Assembly: GCA_030838305.1 (NCBI GenBank)
Contig: JAUTWY010000532.1
Coordinates: forward strand, 1-23,958
Origin: Acidobacteriaceae bacterium
GTDB taxonomy: Bacteria; Acidobacteriota; Terriglobia; Terriglobales; Acidobacteriaceae
DNA: 23,958 nt
Direction of reading: 5' to 3'
The position numbers were made by a program, and so were the translations under genes. Below the pieces are notes generated by a model. It was not told the DNA's origin and did no database searches. It saw only the letters and a program-made list of their open reading frames with translations. This document shows positions 6,442 through 12,995 of this stretch, piece after piece (positions within the stretch are counted from its first letter, which is position 1; every line of letters starts with the position of its first letter).

Positions 6442-6881
6442 AAAGTCACGCTGCCATTGAGGACCGTAATCTCGGTGCCAGATTCATCCCGATCGATTCG
6501 TTGCAGCGGGGCGCGGAGTTGGCTCATAAACTTTTTCCGCGCCCACGCGTAGTTGGCGCAACCATTTCTGACCTACATAAAGTCACTGAGATCGGAATCT
6601 CAGTCAGAATTGCGAACTGCTGTCCCACGATGATCCTCGTGGGTGGCACGATAAGCCGTTGATCTGTTGATGTAACTCCGCGCAGAGAATTGAAGCAATA
6701 CAGGCAAACCCCTATTCCAAAAGCTCGGCCGTTTACGAGCGAGCCACGTCCTTTCCAAGCGGGTCACGAACGCGGTGCGACTACGCTTTGGTCTTAGCGG
6801 ACTCGAACTCAGATAAAGCTCCGAGGCGCCTGAGACACGGCAACCATCACGGGCGCGAATCTCATCTGATCCGTAACCCAC
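6442..6881. other. Gene-poor stretch with two perfect hairpins
   Basis: No convincing gene is seen in this ~440-base stretch. It contains ACTGAGAT-CGGA-ATCTCAGT (6585-6604, 8-bp arms) and CCCACGA-TGATCC-TCGTGGG (6624-6643, 7-bp arms). The 11-mer CATAAAGTCAC occurs at 6439-6449 and again at 6576-6586. A minus-strand open frame (6600-6881, GTG start) has no protein-like character. It could be decayed coding sequence or a structured RNA; neither is shown. Confidence 0.4.
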
Positions 6882-7037
6882 TCATTCATAGGTAACGACT
6901 CCGCCCGAAGGTGTCCAATAAAAGTCGGCTATAGACATGATCTTTCGTGGCGCGACGGTAGGATCATAGATGACTTCGGCGGGGATCCAATCGAGTTTAG
7001 CTGCCCTGTAGTATCCTCCAGCGGATGCCGGAATCAT
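6882..7037 (-). CDS. Possible 51-aa small protein or gene remnant
   Basis: A minus-strand frame from ATG 7037 to TGA 6882 encodes a 51-aa peptide with natural composition: GGYYRAAKLDWIPAEV, then IYDPTVAPRKIMSIADF, then YWTPSGGVVTYE. It has no signal peptide or membrane segment and I do not recognise a family. Its first 13 bases overlap the start of the divergent rluD gene, and no strong ribosome site is visible. The downstream continuation in the same frame loses protein character. It may be a real small gene or the surviving piece of an older gene. Confidence 0.3.
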   Translation of the reverse strand: MIPASAGGYYRAAKLDWIPAEVIYDPTVAPRKIMSIADFYWTPSGGVVTYE

Positions 7038-7993
7038 TTCCCATTCTCATCTCGGTCACGGCTGTAGATTCCGGCAAGCGGCTGGACCAGTTTCTTGCGG
7101 CGCGGCTTGATGGCGTGAGCCGAGCGCGGGTGCAGGAAATGATCGCGGAAGGCAAGGCGCTGGTGAACGACGTGGCGGCGAAGGCTTCGCTGAAGTTGCG
7201 CGGCGGGGAGCGTATCCGCGTGCTGGGCGAGGCGCATCGGGCGCCGCTCAAGGCTATCGCGGAGGAGATTCCGCTCGACATTGTTTATGAGGATGCCGAT
7301 CTGGCGGTGATCAACAAGCCGGCGGGGATGATGGTGCATGCGGGGGCGGGCGCGAGCGACGATGCGCGCAATCGCGGCACGCTGGTGAATGCGCTGCTGC
7401 ATCATCTGGGCAATTTGTCTGGGGTCGGCGGAGATTTGCGGCCGGGGATTGTGCATCGTCTGGATAAGGAGACCAGCGGGTTGATTGTGGTGGCTAAAAA
7501 CGATGACGCGCACCGCAAGCTGAGCGCGCAGTTTGCGGCGCGGGAAGTGAAGAAGAAATATGTCGCGCTGGTGCATGGGTGGGTAAAAAAAGATTCGGGA
7601 ACGCTGGCGCAGAGCATCAGCCGGGACCGGGTGCGGCGCACGCGCATGACCACGAAACTGGAGGGCGGACGGGCGGCGGTAACGCATTATCGCGTGGTCC
7701 GGCGGCTCGATACGAAGTTTGGGAAATTTAGTTTGCTGGAGGTGAAGATCGATACCGGGCGAACGCACCAGATTCGAGTGCATGTGGCAGCGATGGGCCA
7801 CTCTGTGGTGGGCGATACGACGTACGGAGCACCGCGGCAGGCGCGAGGGAAAAATCGAGTGATTGGGTTGAGACGGAATTTTCTGCATGCGGCGGAGTTG
7901 GAGTTTAGTCATCCGAGGACGGGGCTAGCGGTGGCATTGAAGAGTGAGTTGCCGGAGGAGTTGAGGGAGTTTTTGAGGAAGGTGGAGGAGTGA
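7025..7993 (+). CDS. rluD: RluA/RluD-family 23S rRNA pseudouridine synthase
   Basis: This 322-aa cytoplasmic enzyme isomerises uridine to pseudouridine in RNA. An N-terminal S4 RNA-binding domain covers about residues 15-75 (KRLDQFLAARLDGVSRARVQEMIAEG). It is followed by LDIVYEDADLAVINKPAGMMVH, the catalytic motif GIVHRLDKETSGL with nucleophile D147, then TGRTHQIRVHVAAMGHSVVGDTTYG near the C-terminal third. Length and S4 domain fit RluD (23S positions 1911/1915/1917), but RluA-family substrate cannot be decided from the sequence, so the symbol is tentative. The start ATG 7025 gives a normal N-terminus. Its neighbours are gene-poor upstream DNA and a repeat cluster downstream. In many Acidobacteriota rluD lies near lspA/lgt, consistent with lgt 1.1 kb upstream. 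Confidence 0.88.
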   Translation: MPESFPILISVTAVDSGKRLDQFLAARLDGVSRARVQEMIAEGKALVNDVAAKASLKLRGGERIRVLGEAHRAPLKAIAEEIPLDIVYEDADLAVINKPAGMMVHAGAGASDDARNRGTLVNALLHHLGNLSGVGGDLRPGIVHRLDKETSGLIVVAKNDDAHRKLSAQFAAREVKKKYVALVHGWVKKDSGTLAQSISRDRVRRTRMTTKLEGGRAAVTHYRVVRRLDTKFGKFSLLEVKIDTGRTHQIRVHVAAMGHSVVGDTTYGAPRQARGKNRVIGLRRNFLHAAELEFSHPRTGLAVALKSELPEELREFLRKVEE

Positions 7994-8009
7994 GTTTCGG
8001 CATAGGTTA

Positions 8010-8113
8010 GCTCGGGAGCTAAAGTCCGGAATCATTTGGAGAACTATCGCAGCGCTGAAAGCGCTGCGCCACCCAAAAACAGAAAGCTTTCAAAGCGCGG
8101 CTGAAAGCCGCGC
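8010..8113. repeat. Composite palindromic repeat cluster downstream of rluD
   Basis: GGAGCTAAAGTCC (8014-8026, imperfect) is followed by GCAGCGCT-GAA-AGCGCTGC at 8049-8067, then CGCTGCGCCACCC at 8062-8074, then GCGCGGCT-GAA-AGCCGCGC at 8095-8113. Both main hairpins have perfect 8-bp arms and the identical GAA loop although the stem bases differ, which implies compensatory conservation of structure. Confidence 0.7.
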
Positions 8114-8171
8114 CTTTTCAAGGCAAGAGCGAGTTGCAAGTCACGGCAGAATCGCTTGCGGCACTTGCAGA

Positions 8172-8177
8172 TATAAT
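8172..8177 (+). promoter_or_regulatory. Consensus -10 box TATAAT just upstream of the second VWFA gene
   Basis: TATAAT ends 10 bases before the ATG at 8188. No -35 match is found at 16-18 bases. If used, transcription would begin within a few bases of the start codon, giving a leaderless or near-leaderless message; no ribosome binding site is visible either. Confidence 0.35.
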
Positions 8178-8187
8178 AAGCAATTAG

Positions 8188-9213
8188 ATGAAGGGCATCT
8201 CTACTCGAAACATCCCGGTCAGCGCAGCAGGGCGATGGGTTGCGTTCCTGTTGCTGCTGGCGGCACTCTGCCCATGCCTCATGGCTCAGACGGGAACGAC
8301 GCCGGCGGCCCCGCCTGCCACCACCCAGAATTCCGAGCAGGGTTCGGACGACACGGGGAACGATTCGGCCGGGATCCCTAAGATCAGAGTCGGCACCAAC
8401 GAAGTAAATGTTGTTTTCACGGTGACGGACAAACACGGGAAGCGGGTAACCGACTTAAAGAAGAACGACTTCCGCTTTGTGGACGACAGCAAGCCGGTGA
8501 CGGAAGTCCGCAGTTTCCACGCCGAGACGAATCTGCCCTTGCAAGTGGGATTGCTGATCGACGCCAGCAGTTCGGTGCGGGACCGGTTCAAGTTCGAGCA
8601 GGAGTCGGCGATTGAATTTTTGAATCAGACGGTGCGTAAGCGTTATGACCTGGCATTTGTGGTTGGGTTCGACGCCACTCCGGAGGTGACGCAGGATTTC
8701 ACCGATGATACGGAAAAGCTGGGACGCGGAGTGCGCTCATTGCGTCCTGGTGGCGGCACCGCCATGTACGATGCCCTCTATTATGCTTGCCGGGACAAAC
8801 TGCTGAAGAAACCGCCAAACGGGCCGACGCGGCGGGCGATTATTCTATTGAGCGATGGAGACGATAACCAGAGCCACGTAACCCGCGAGGAAGCCATCGA
8901 GATGGCGCAGCGGGCGGAAGCCATTGTGTACACGATCAGCACCAACGTGAGCGGAACCAAAGGAGCGGGCGACAAGGTGTTGGAGCGGATTGCCGACGCT
9001 ACAGGGGGACGCGCATTTGCGCCATTCCAGATTCGTGATGTAGCCAACGCGTTCGCCGAGATTCAGGATGAGCTGCGCAGCCAGTACGCAGTCGCCTATC
9101 AGCCAGCCGACTTCAAAGCGGACGGCCATTTCCGCACGATCGAGGTTGTGGCCAATGACCGGAAAAGCTTCCGGGTAAGGGCGCGGCGAGGATACTACGC
9201 GCCAGCGCAGTAA
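8188..9213 (+). CDS. Exported VWFA-related (acidobacterial type) protein with intact MIDAS
   Basis: This 341-aa member of the acidobacterial VWFA-related family is predicted secreted or periplasmic. Signal peptide: basic MKGISTRN and R16, hydrophobic WVAFLLLLAALCPCLM, with cleavage near AQ-TG. A Thr/Pro/Ala/Asn linker (36-62) precedes the N-terminal beta domain (NVVFTVTDKHGKRVTDLKK, then DFRFVDDSKPV). The VWA domain carries a complete metal site: DASSS (125-129), T191 in GGGTAMYDAL, and D223 in LLSDGDD. The family C-terminus is present (LRSQYAVAYQPAD, then FRVRARRGYYAP). A ligand bound through Mg2+ is therefore plausible, but none is known. It is a paralogue of the proteins at 3411, 21436 and 22721. 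The DUF3052 gene follows 60 bases downstream. Confidence 0.9.
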   Translation: MKGISTRNIPVSAAGRWVAFLLLLAALCPCLMAQTGTTPAAPPATTQNSEQGSDDTGNDSAGIPKIRVGTNEVNVVFTVTDKHGKRVTDLKKNDFRFVDDSKPVTEVRSFHAETNLPLQVGLLIDASSSVRDRFKFEQESAIEFLNQTVRKRYDLAFVVGFDATPEVTQDFTDDTEKLGRGVRSLRPGGGTAMYDALYYACRDKLLKKPPNGPTRRAIILLSDGDDNQSHVTREEAIEMAQRAEAIVYTISTNVSGTKGAGDKVLERIADATGGRAFAPFQIRDVANAFAEIQDELRSQYAVAYQPADFKADGHFRTIEVVANDRKSFRVRARRGYYAPAQ

Positions 9214-9216
9214 GGC

Positions 9217-9235
9217 GGCTTCTGGCTTCTAGCTT
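9217..9235. repeat. Heptamer repeat (GCTTCTG/A)
   Basis: GGCTTCTGGCTTCTAGCTT follows the VWFA stop codon by three bases and consists of about 2.7 copies of a 7-base unit; it resembles the run at 2968-2999. Confidence 0.45.
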
Positions 9236-9273
9236 GAGACGAATCCAATCGTTTCTTCGCGGGCAGCATAGCA

Positions 9274-9681
9274 ATGCCGGGATATTCGGGAACACCACTT
9301 CCGACAAAATTGGGGATCAAGGCGGGATTTCGCGCGCAGTTGGCGAATGCTCCGGCGGAGGTGCGCGCGGAATTGCGCGAGGCTTTGGCGGAATGCGCGG
9401 TCGTGAAAGATGGTCCCGCACTCGATTTCGCGATGATTTTCAGCAAGTCTGGCGCGGAATTGGCGAAGGAGTTTGCACGGATCGAGAAGGCGCTGGCTCC
9501 GGCGGGAATGTTGTGGGTGAGCTGGCCGAAGAAGAGTTCTGGCGTGGCAACTGATCTGGACGAGAATGTGGTGCGCGGGATTGGACTCGACGCGGGGCTG
9601 GTCGACGTGAAGGTGTGCGCAGTGACAGACGTATGGTCAGGGCTGAAGTTTGTGCGGCGGGTGAAGGACCGTAAGACGTGA
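9274..9681 (+). CDS. DUF3052 family protein
   Basis: This 135-aa soluble cytoplasmic protein matches the DUF3052 pattern: opening GYSGTPLPTKLGIKAGFR, central KDGPALDFAMIFSKS, then LAPAGMLWVSWPKKSSGV, followed by DLDENVVR and the ending GLVDVKVCAVTDVWSGLKFVRR. The WVSWPKK and DVWSGLKFV segments are the most recognisable. The molecular function of the family is not established. The start is fixed by the conserved MxGYSGTPL beginning; no strong ribosome site is present. It follows the second VWFA gene on the same strand with about 60 bases between. Confidence 0.85.
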   Translation: MPGYSGTPLPTKLGIKAGFRAQLANAPAEVRAELREALAECAVVKDGPALDFAMIFSKSGAELAKEFARIEKALAPAGMLWVSWPKKSSGVATDLDENVVRGIGLDAGLVDVKVCAVTDVWSGLKFVRRVKDRKT

Positions 9682-9692
9682 GAACAACATTC

Positions 9693-9753
9693 AAAAAAGC
9701 AACCACCTCTGCGAGTTTTACGGCCGTTTAGCCGCAGCGCGCTGAGAGGTGGT
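9693..9753 (-). terminator. Terminator-like hairpin with T-run on the minus strand
   Basis: ACCACCTCT (9702-9710) pairs with AGAGGTGGT (9745-9753), a perfect 9-bp stem enclosing 34 bases that include a small CGGC/GCCG hairpin (9721-9734). Read on the minus strand, the stem is followed after three bases by six T (plus-strand A6 at 9693-9698). It could end transcription of the 53-aa membrane protein gene. The long loop is unusual for an intrinsic terminator. Confidence 0.5.
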
Positions 9754-9842
9754 GTGCTGTCGCCGGTGTTAGGGCTAAAGGGCAGAGGCTGAAGGCAACG
9801 GAGCCGGTTAGCATCCGTCCGATCAGCCCAGCCCGAAAAAAT

Positions 9843-10004
9843 CTACGCGGTCCTTGACCCCATAAACAGGTGGGCCACAAAAGAGACGACCGCGAACAGC
9901 AGCAGCAGGTGAATGAGCCCGCTGGCTACGTGGAACATCAGAAAGCCACCCGCCCACAGAATGATCAGCAACAGTGCAATCATCAGAAAAGGTCCGAATC
10001 GCAT
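9843..10004 (-). CDS. Small two-helix membrane protein (DUF5670 / lmo0937-like)
   Basis: This 53-aa protein is easily overlooked. It starts at ATG 10004, preceded by a strong AGGAGG six bases upstream, and ends in SRTA. Nearly all of it is hydrophobic: MRFGPFLMIALLLIILWAGG, a short GFLMFHVASG turn, then LIHLLLLFAVVSFVAHLFMG. The GxxxHVxxGxIHLLL arrangement matches the small lmo0937-type inner-membrane protein family (two helices), whose members are often stress-induced; function is unknown. The gene is isolated and divergent from the oxidoreductase, with a terminator-like hairpin about 90 bases downstream. Confidence 0.8.
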   Translation of the reverse strand: MRFGPFLMIALLLIILWAGGFLMFHVASGLIHLLLLFAVVSFVAHLFMGSRTA

Positions 10005-10166
10005 TCACCGCCTCCTGGGCGCGTATCGATTTTAAACTGGCGAATCCAACTACCGCCAAATCACTTATCCGTTATACGATTTAGCGCGCTGCCCCACTAT
10101 CGGCAAAAAGCTGTAAAGGGCTGCTGGGGTTGTGGTAGATAGAGGCAAGAAACCAAGGAGTTTTCG

Positions 10167-11225
10167 ATGGTACGCGTGGGATTGATTGGATTTGGGCTGG
10201 CGGGGCAGGCATTTCACGCTCCGGTGATCCGTGCTGTGCCGGGGATGGAGCTGGCGTGCATTGTGGAGCGCAGGGGAACGAGAGCGCACGAGAAGTATCC
10301 AGGGATTCGGGTGGCGCGGTCGCTGGAGGAATTGCTTTCAGATAGAGAAATCCAGCTATGCGTGGTCGCGACGCCAAACGATTCGCACTTCGAACTGGCG
10401 CGGGCATGTTTGCTTGCGGGGCGGGACGTGGTGGTGGACAAGCCATTTGCGCCGACGCTGGCGGAGACTGAAGAGCTGGTGGGGCTGGCGCGGGAGCGCG
10501 GGCGGCTGATCACGGTGTATCAGGACCGGAGGTGGGATGGCGATTTCTTAACGGTGAAAAAAATTGTAGCGTCGGGCAGGATGGGCGAAATTGCGGAATA
10601 TGAGTGCCGGTTTGACCGCTTTCGTCCGCAGCCGAAAGCGAACGCGTGGCGGGAGCGCGCCGACCAGCCGGGCGCTGGGGTGCTGTTTGATCTGGGGCCG
10701 CATGTGATCGACCAGGCGCTGGTGTTGTTCGGGGAGCCAAAAGCAATTACGGCATCGGCGTTTTGCCAGCGGGAGACTTCGCAGGTCGATGATTCGTTCG
10801 ACGTTTGCCTGGAGCATCCCGGGCTGCGGGCAATGGGGCGGGCGCGCATCATCGCGTTTGCGCCGGGACCGCATTTCCTGATCCACGGAACGAAGGGAAC
10901 GTTCATGAAGTATGGAATGGATCCGCAAGAAGCTCGGCTGCGCGGGGAGAATGTCCCGGAAGGAACCGATTGGGGCGCGGATTGGGGAGAAGAACCGGAG
11001 AGTCTGTGGGGCACGCTGAGCCTGGTGGGCGAGCCGAGCGTGAGAGTGAAAACGGAGCGGGGAGATTATCGCGGATTCTACGAGAATGTGCGGGATGCGA
11101 TCGATAAAAAGGCTCCGCTGGATGTTACGCCGGAGCAGGCGCTGCGCACGATGCGGGCGGTGATGCTGGCGCATAAGAGCAGCCGTCAGCAGCGGACGGT
11201 GGAGTGGGGAGAAGAGGTGGAGTAG
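10167..11225 (+). CDS. Gfo/Idh/MocA-family oxidoreductase
   Basis: This 352-aa NAD(P)-dependent sugar or inositol dehydrogenase is predicted cytoplasmic. The N-terminal Rossmann fold starts with VGLIGFGLAGQAFHAPVI (about 4-21). The conserved lysine is K92 in VVVDKPFAPT (usual EKP motif). The catalytic-domain motif GVLFDLGPHVIDQ contains H179. QDRRWDGDFLTVKKI and the FGLAGQAFHAP opening resemble the YdgJ/IolW (scyllo-inositol dehydrogenase, NADP+) subgroup, so an inositol or related sugar substrate is plausible but unproven. A good ribosome site, AAGGAG, precedes the ATG. No sugar-transport or catabolic genes are adjacent. The gene is followed by a perfect 15-bp tandem repeat. Confidence 0.9.
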   Translation: MVRVGLIGFGLAGQAFHAPVIRAVPGMELACIVERRGTRAHEKYPGIRVARSLEELLSDREIQLCVVATPNDSHFELARACLLAGRDVVVDKPFAPTLAETEELVGLARERGRLITVYQDRRWDGDFLTVKKIVASGRMGEIAEYECRFDRFRPQPKANAWRERADQPGAGVLFDLGPHVIDQALVLFGEPKAITASAFCQRETSQVDDSFDVCLEHPGLRAMGRARIIAFAPGPHFLIHGTKGTFMKYGMDPQEARLRGENVPEGTDWGADWGEEPESLWGTLSLVGEPSVRVKTERGDYRGFYENVRDAIDKKAPLDVTPEQALRTMRAVMLAHKSSRQQRTVEWGEEVE

Positions 11226-11263
11226 AGAATGCTTAATGTTCGTGAGATGACGATTTTTCAGCA

Positions 11264-11293
11264 GTTAGAAATTTGAGTGTTAGAAATTTGAGT
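11264..11293. repeat. Perfect 15-bp tandem duplication
   Basis: GTTAGAAATTTGAGT occurs twice head to tail (11264-11278 and 11279-11293) in the short gap between the oxidoreductase and the following membrane-protein gene. Confidence 0.8.
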
Positions 11294-11337
11294 CGCATTC
11301 CGGACCGTCTTTAGCGCATAGTAAAGTTCCTCAAATT

Positions 11338-11799
11338 ATGCGCTTCAATCCTGCGACGAAGGCGACGGTCGACTACTTCGGGAAGATCAAAAGAACGGGC
11401 TATCTGGCTATTATTTTCAATGCCTTCGCCGTCTTCGGGATATTTAGTTTCGCAGCCCAGTCGGGAGGACACGGAGAAATGGGAAGGTTCTACCACGACA
11501 ATATGGTTTGGACGCTTCTACTTGCTGGCTGGGGCCTGGCTACCGGAATCGGACTGTTGCGGGCGTGGCGCTGGGCTCGCATCTCTGCTCTGATCTTCAG
11601 CGGACTTCTTTCGGTGTTTGGTGTCTTCGGAATCGTGGCATTCCTGCTCATGCCGGGAGGGGATGTCTCCCGCTGGACGCTGATGATCTTAAGAACTACC
11701 TCTACACTGCTGTTTCTGATTCCGATCACAATTGGACTCCGGTGGCTGTTTTTCTTCAGGCGGAACGAAGTAAAGGCATATTTTCAAGCGGGTGTGTAG
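11338..11799 (+). CDS. Four-helix membrane protein, unknown function
   Basis: I do not recognise a named family. This 153-aa protein has a short charged N-terminus (MRFNPATKATVDYFGKIKR) and four predicted membrane helices at about 21-40, 57-76, 82-105 and 116-138. It ends in a charged tail FFRRNEVKAYFQAGV. The loop between helices 1 and 2 holds GGHGEMGRFYHDN. Basic residues flank helices 1 and 4 and suggest a cytoplasmic N- and C-terminus. There is no clear ribosome site before the ATG. It stands alone: the oxidoreductase ends about 110 bases upstream and the next gene is convergent. The composition and helix pattern support a real gene. Confidence 0.75.
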   Translation: MRFNPATKATVDYFGKIKRTGYLAIIFNAFAVFGIFSFAAQSGGHGEMGRFYHDNMVWTLLLAGWGLATGIGLLRAWRWARISALIFSGLLSVFGVFGIVAFLLMPGGDVSRWTLMILRTTSTLLFLIPITIGLRWLFFFRRNEVKAYFQAGV

Positions 11800-11854
11800 A
11801 CCCCATGTCAGCCCACTCTGGGGAGTGTACTAAGAGTTGAGAGCCGCTGGTAGT

Positions 11855-11874
11855 CGCGGGCGGGGACGCCCGCG
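11855..11874. repeat. GCGGGC-type palindromic repeat
   Basis: CGCGGGCG-GGGA-CGCCCGCG, perfect 8-bp arms and 4-base loop, sits between convergent gene ends, just after the end of the FAD oxidoreductase. Confidence 0.65.
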
Positions 11875-11888
11875 CGCCAAAAGCAGAT

Positions 11889-12995
11889 TCAGGCAGTCAC
11901 CAAGTGCCATCCCAGAGAAAGTCCGTTGATCGCGAAGTCTAGCGACGACAGGGCTCCGACATGCATGGCCAGCATGCGGCTGAAGAGGCGGGGATCGGAA
12001 TCGAAGGCGCGCATCACGCGCTGCCGCAGAGAAGTTTTCCAATCTAGCGTAAGCATCAAGCCGGCCATCATGGCGGGCCGACGCGCCAGTTTTCTGTGCT
12101 CTTTCTGATAGCGGCGCAAATCACCTCTGACAAAGCACTCCGCTAAAACCTGCGCCTGACGGAAGGTGAGGCATAGACCCTCGCCGGTGATGGAATCAAC
12201 CGCGCCTGAGGCATCTCCGACCAGGGCAACGCGGCCCTGATAGACCTGACGCAGTTTCCGAGTGGAAGAGGTCGCGCCGCGCTCGGCGGAGGACGGTTCG
12301 GCATCGCGCAGCCGCGCAGCAAATTCTGGAAACGCAGGCAGTGCGGCGTCCAGGCGCAGATGCGGATCACCGGAAACCAGGGCCACGCAGATTTCATCGT
12401 CTGCGACCGGCGTGACATAAATCTGGCACTTCGGGCCCCAGTGAAGTTCCATGGAATCGGTCCAGGGAGCAATGCGGTAGTGGCGGCGGAACGCGAAGCG
12501 CGTGCGATCGCAGAGGAAGCGGTCAAGGCCCGCCCAGCGCCGGACCAGGGAGTGGCCGCCATCCGCACCGACGATCCAGCGGGAACGCACCAACTCCTGC
12601 CCGAGCAGTACGCCTTCGGCATGCAAGGCCGTCACTGGCGTTTTCCAGAGCAGGGAAACACCCGCGGCCTCCGCCCGTTCAACCATGAGGCGGTGCAGAA
12701 CAGTGCGGCGCACGCCGATGCCGGTGCCCGTGGGAAAATTCGCTTCCGCGCGCAAGCCGCCGCTAATAAAGGTGATGCCGCGAAAAGGGCGCGAGAGTTC
12801 TTCGGGAACCGAGATTCCCAACTGCGCGAGTGCTGCGCAACCGTCGGGCATCAGACCTTCGCCGCAGGGCTTGTCGATGGGCGGGCGGGCGCCGTCGGCT
12901 ACCACAACTTCGAGGCCTTGCTGGCGCACCGCGATGCCCGCTGCCAATCCAGCGGGGCCACCGCCGATTATGAAGACGTCTGTAGCTGGCTTCAC
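11889..12995 (-). CDS. FAD-dependent oxidoreductase (geranylgeranyl reductase / monooxygenase-like)
   Basis: This 368-aa flavoprotein is predicted cytoplasmic or membrane-associated. The FAD-binding Rossmann motif is DVFIIGGGPAGLAAG (6-20). It is followed by the PHBH-superfamily middle motif IVGADGGHSLVRR (141-153) and the second FAD motif RVALVGDASGAVDSITGEGL (255-274). KPCGEGLMPDG near residue 42-52 is typical of the geranylgeranyl-reductase-like and halogenase-like branch, in which the enzyme reduces or oxidises a lipid or small-molecule substrate. The substrate is not identifiable. The start codon overlaps the stop of the upstream class III aminotransferase by 4 bases (ATGA), showing translational coupling. 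The C-terminal ~90 residues are helical and hydrophobic, which could dock to the membrane. Confidence 0.85.
   Translation of the reverse strand: MKPATDVFIIGGGPAGLAAGIAVRQQGLEVVVADGARPPIDKPCGEGLMPDGCAALAQLGISVPEELSRPFRGITFISGGLRAEANFPTGTGIGVRRTVLHRLMVERAEAAGVSLLWKTPVTALHAEGVLLGQELVRSRWIVGADGGHSLVRRWAGLDRFLCDRTRFAFRRHYRIAPWTDSMELHWGPKCQIYVTPVADDEICVALVSGDPHLRLDAALPAFPEFAARLRDAEPSSAERGATSSTRKLRQVYQGRVALVGDASGAVDSITGEGLCLTFRQAQVLAECFVRGDLRRYQKEHRKLARRPAMMAGLMLTLDWKTSLRQRVMRAFDSDPRLFSRMLAMHVGALSSLDFAINGLSLGWHLVTA

Noticed and set aside
6600..6881. 93-aa minus-strand frame with GTG start
   Set aside because: Low-similarity, Arg/Ser-rich sequence without pattern; looks like translated non-coding DNA containing hairpins.
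7034..7912. 292-aa open frame antisense to rluD
   Set aside because: Arg/His/Gln-rich composition with no motif, exactly opposite a convincing gene; a by-product of high GC third positions.
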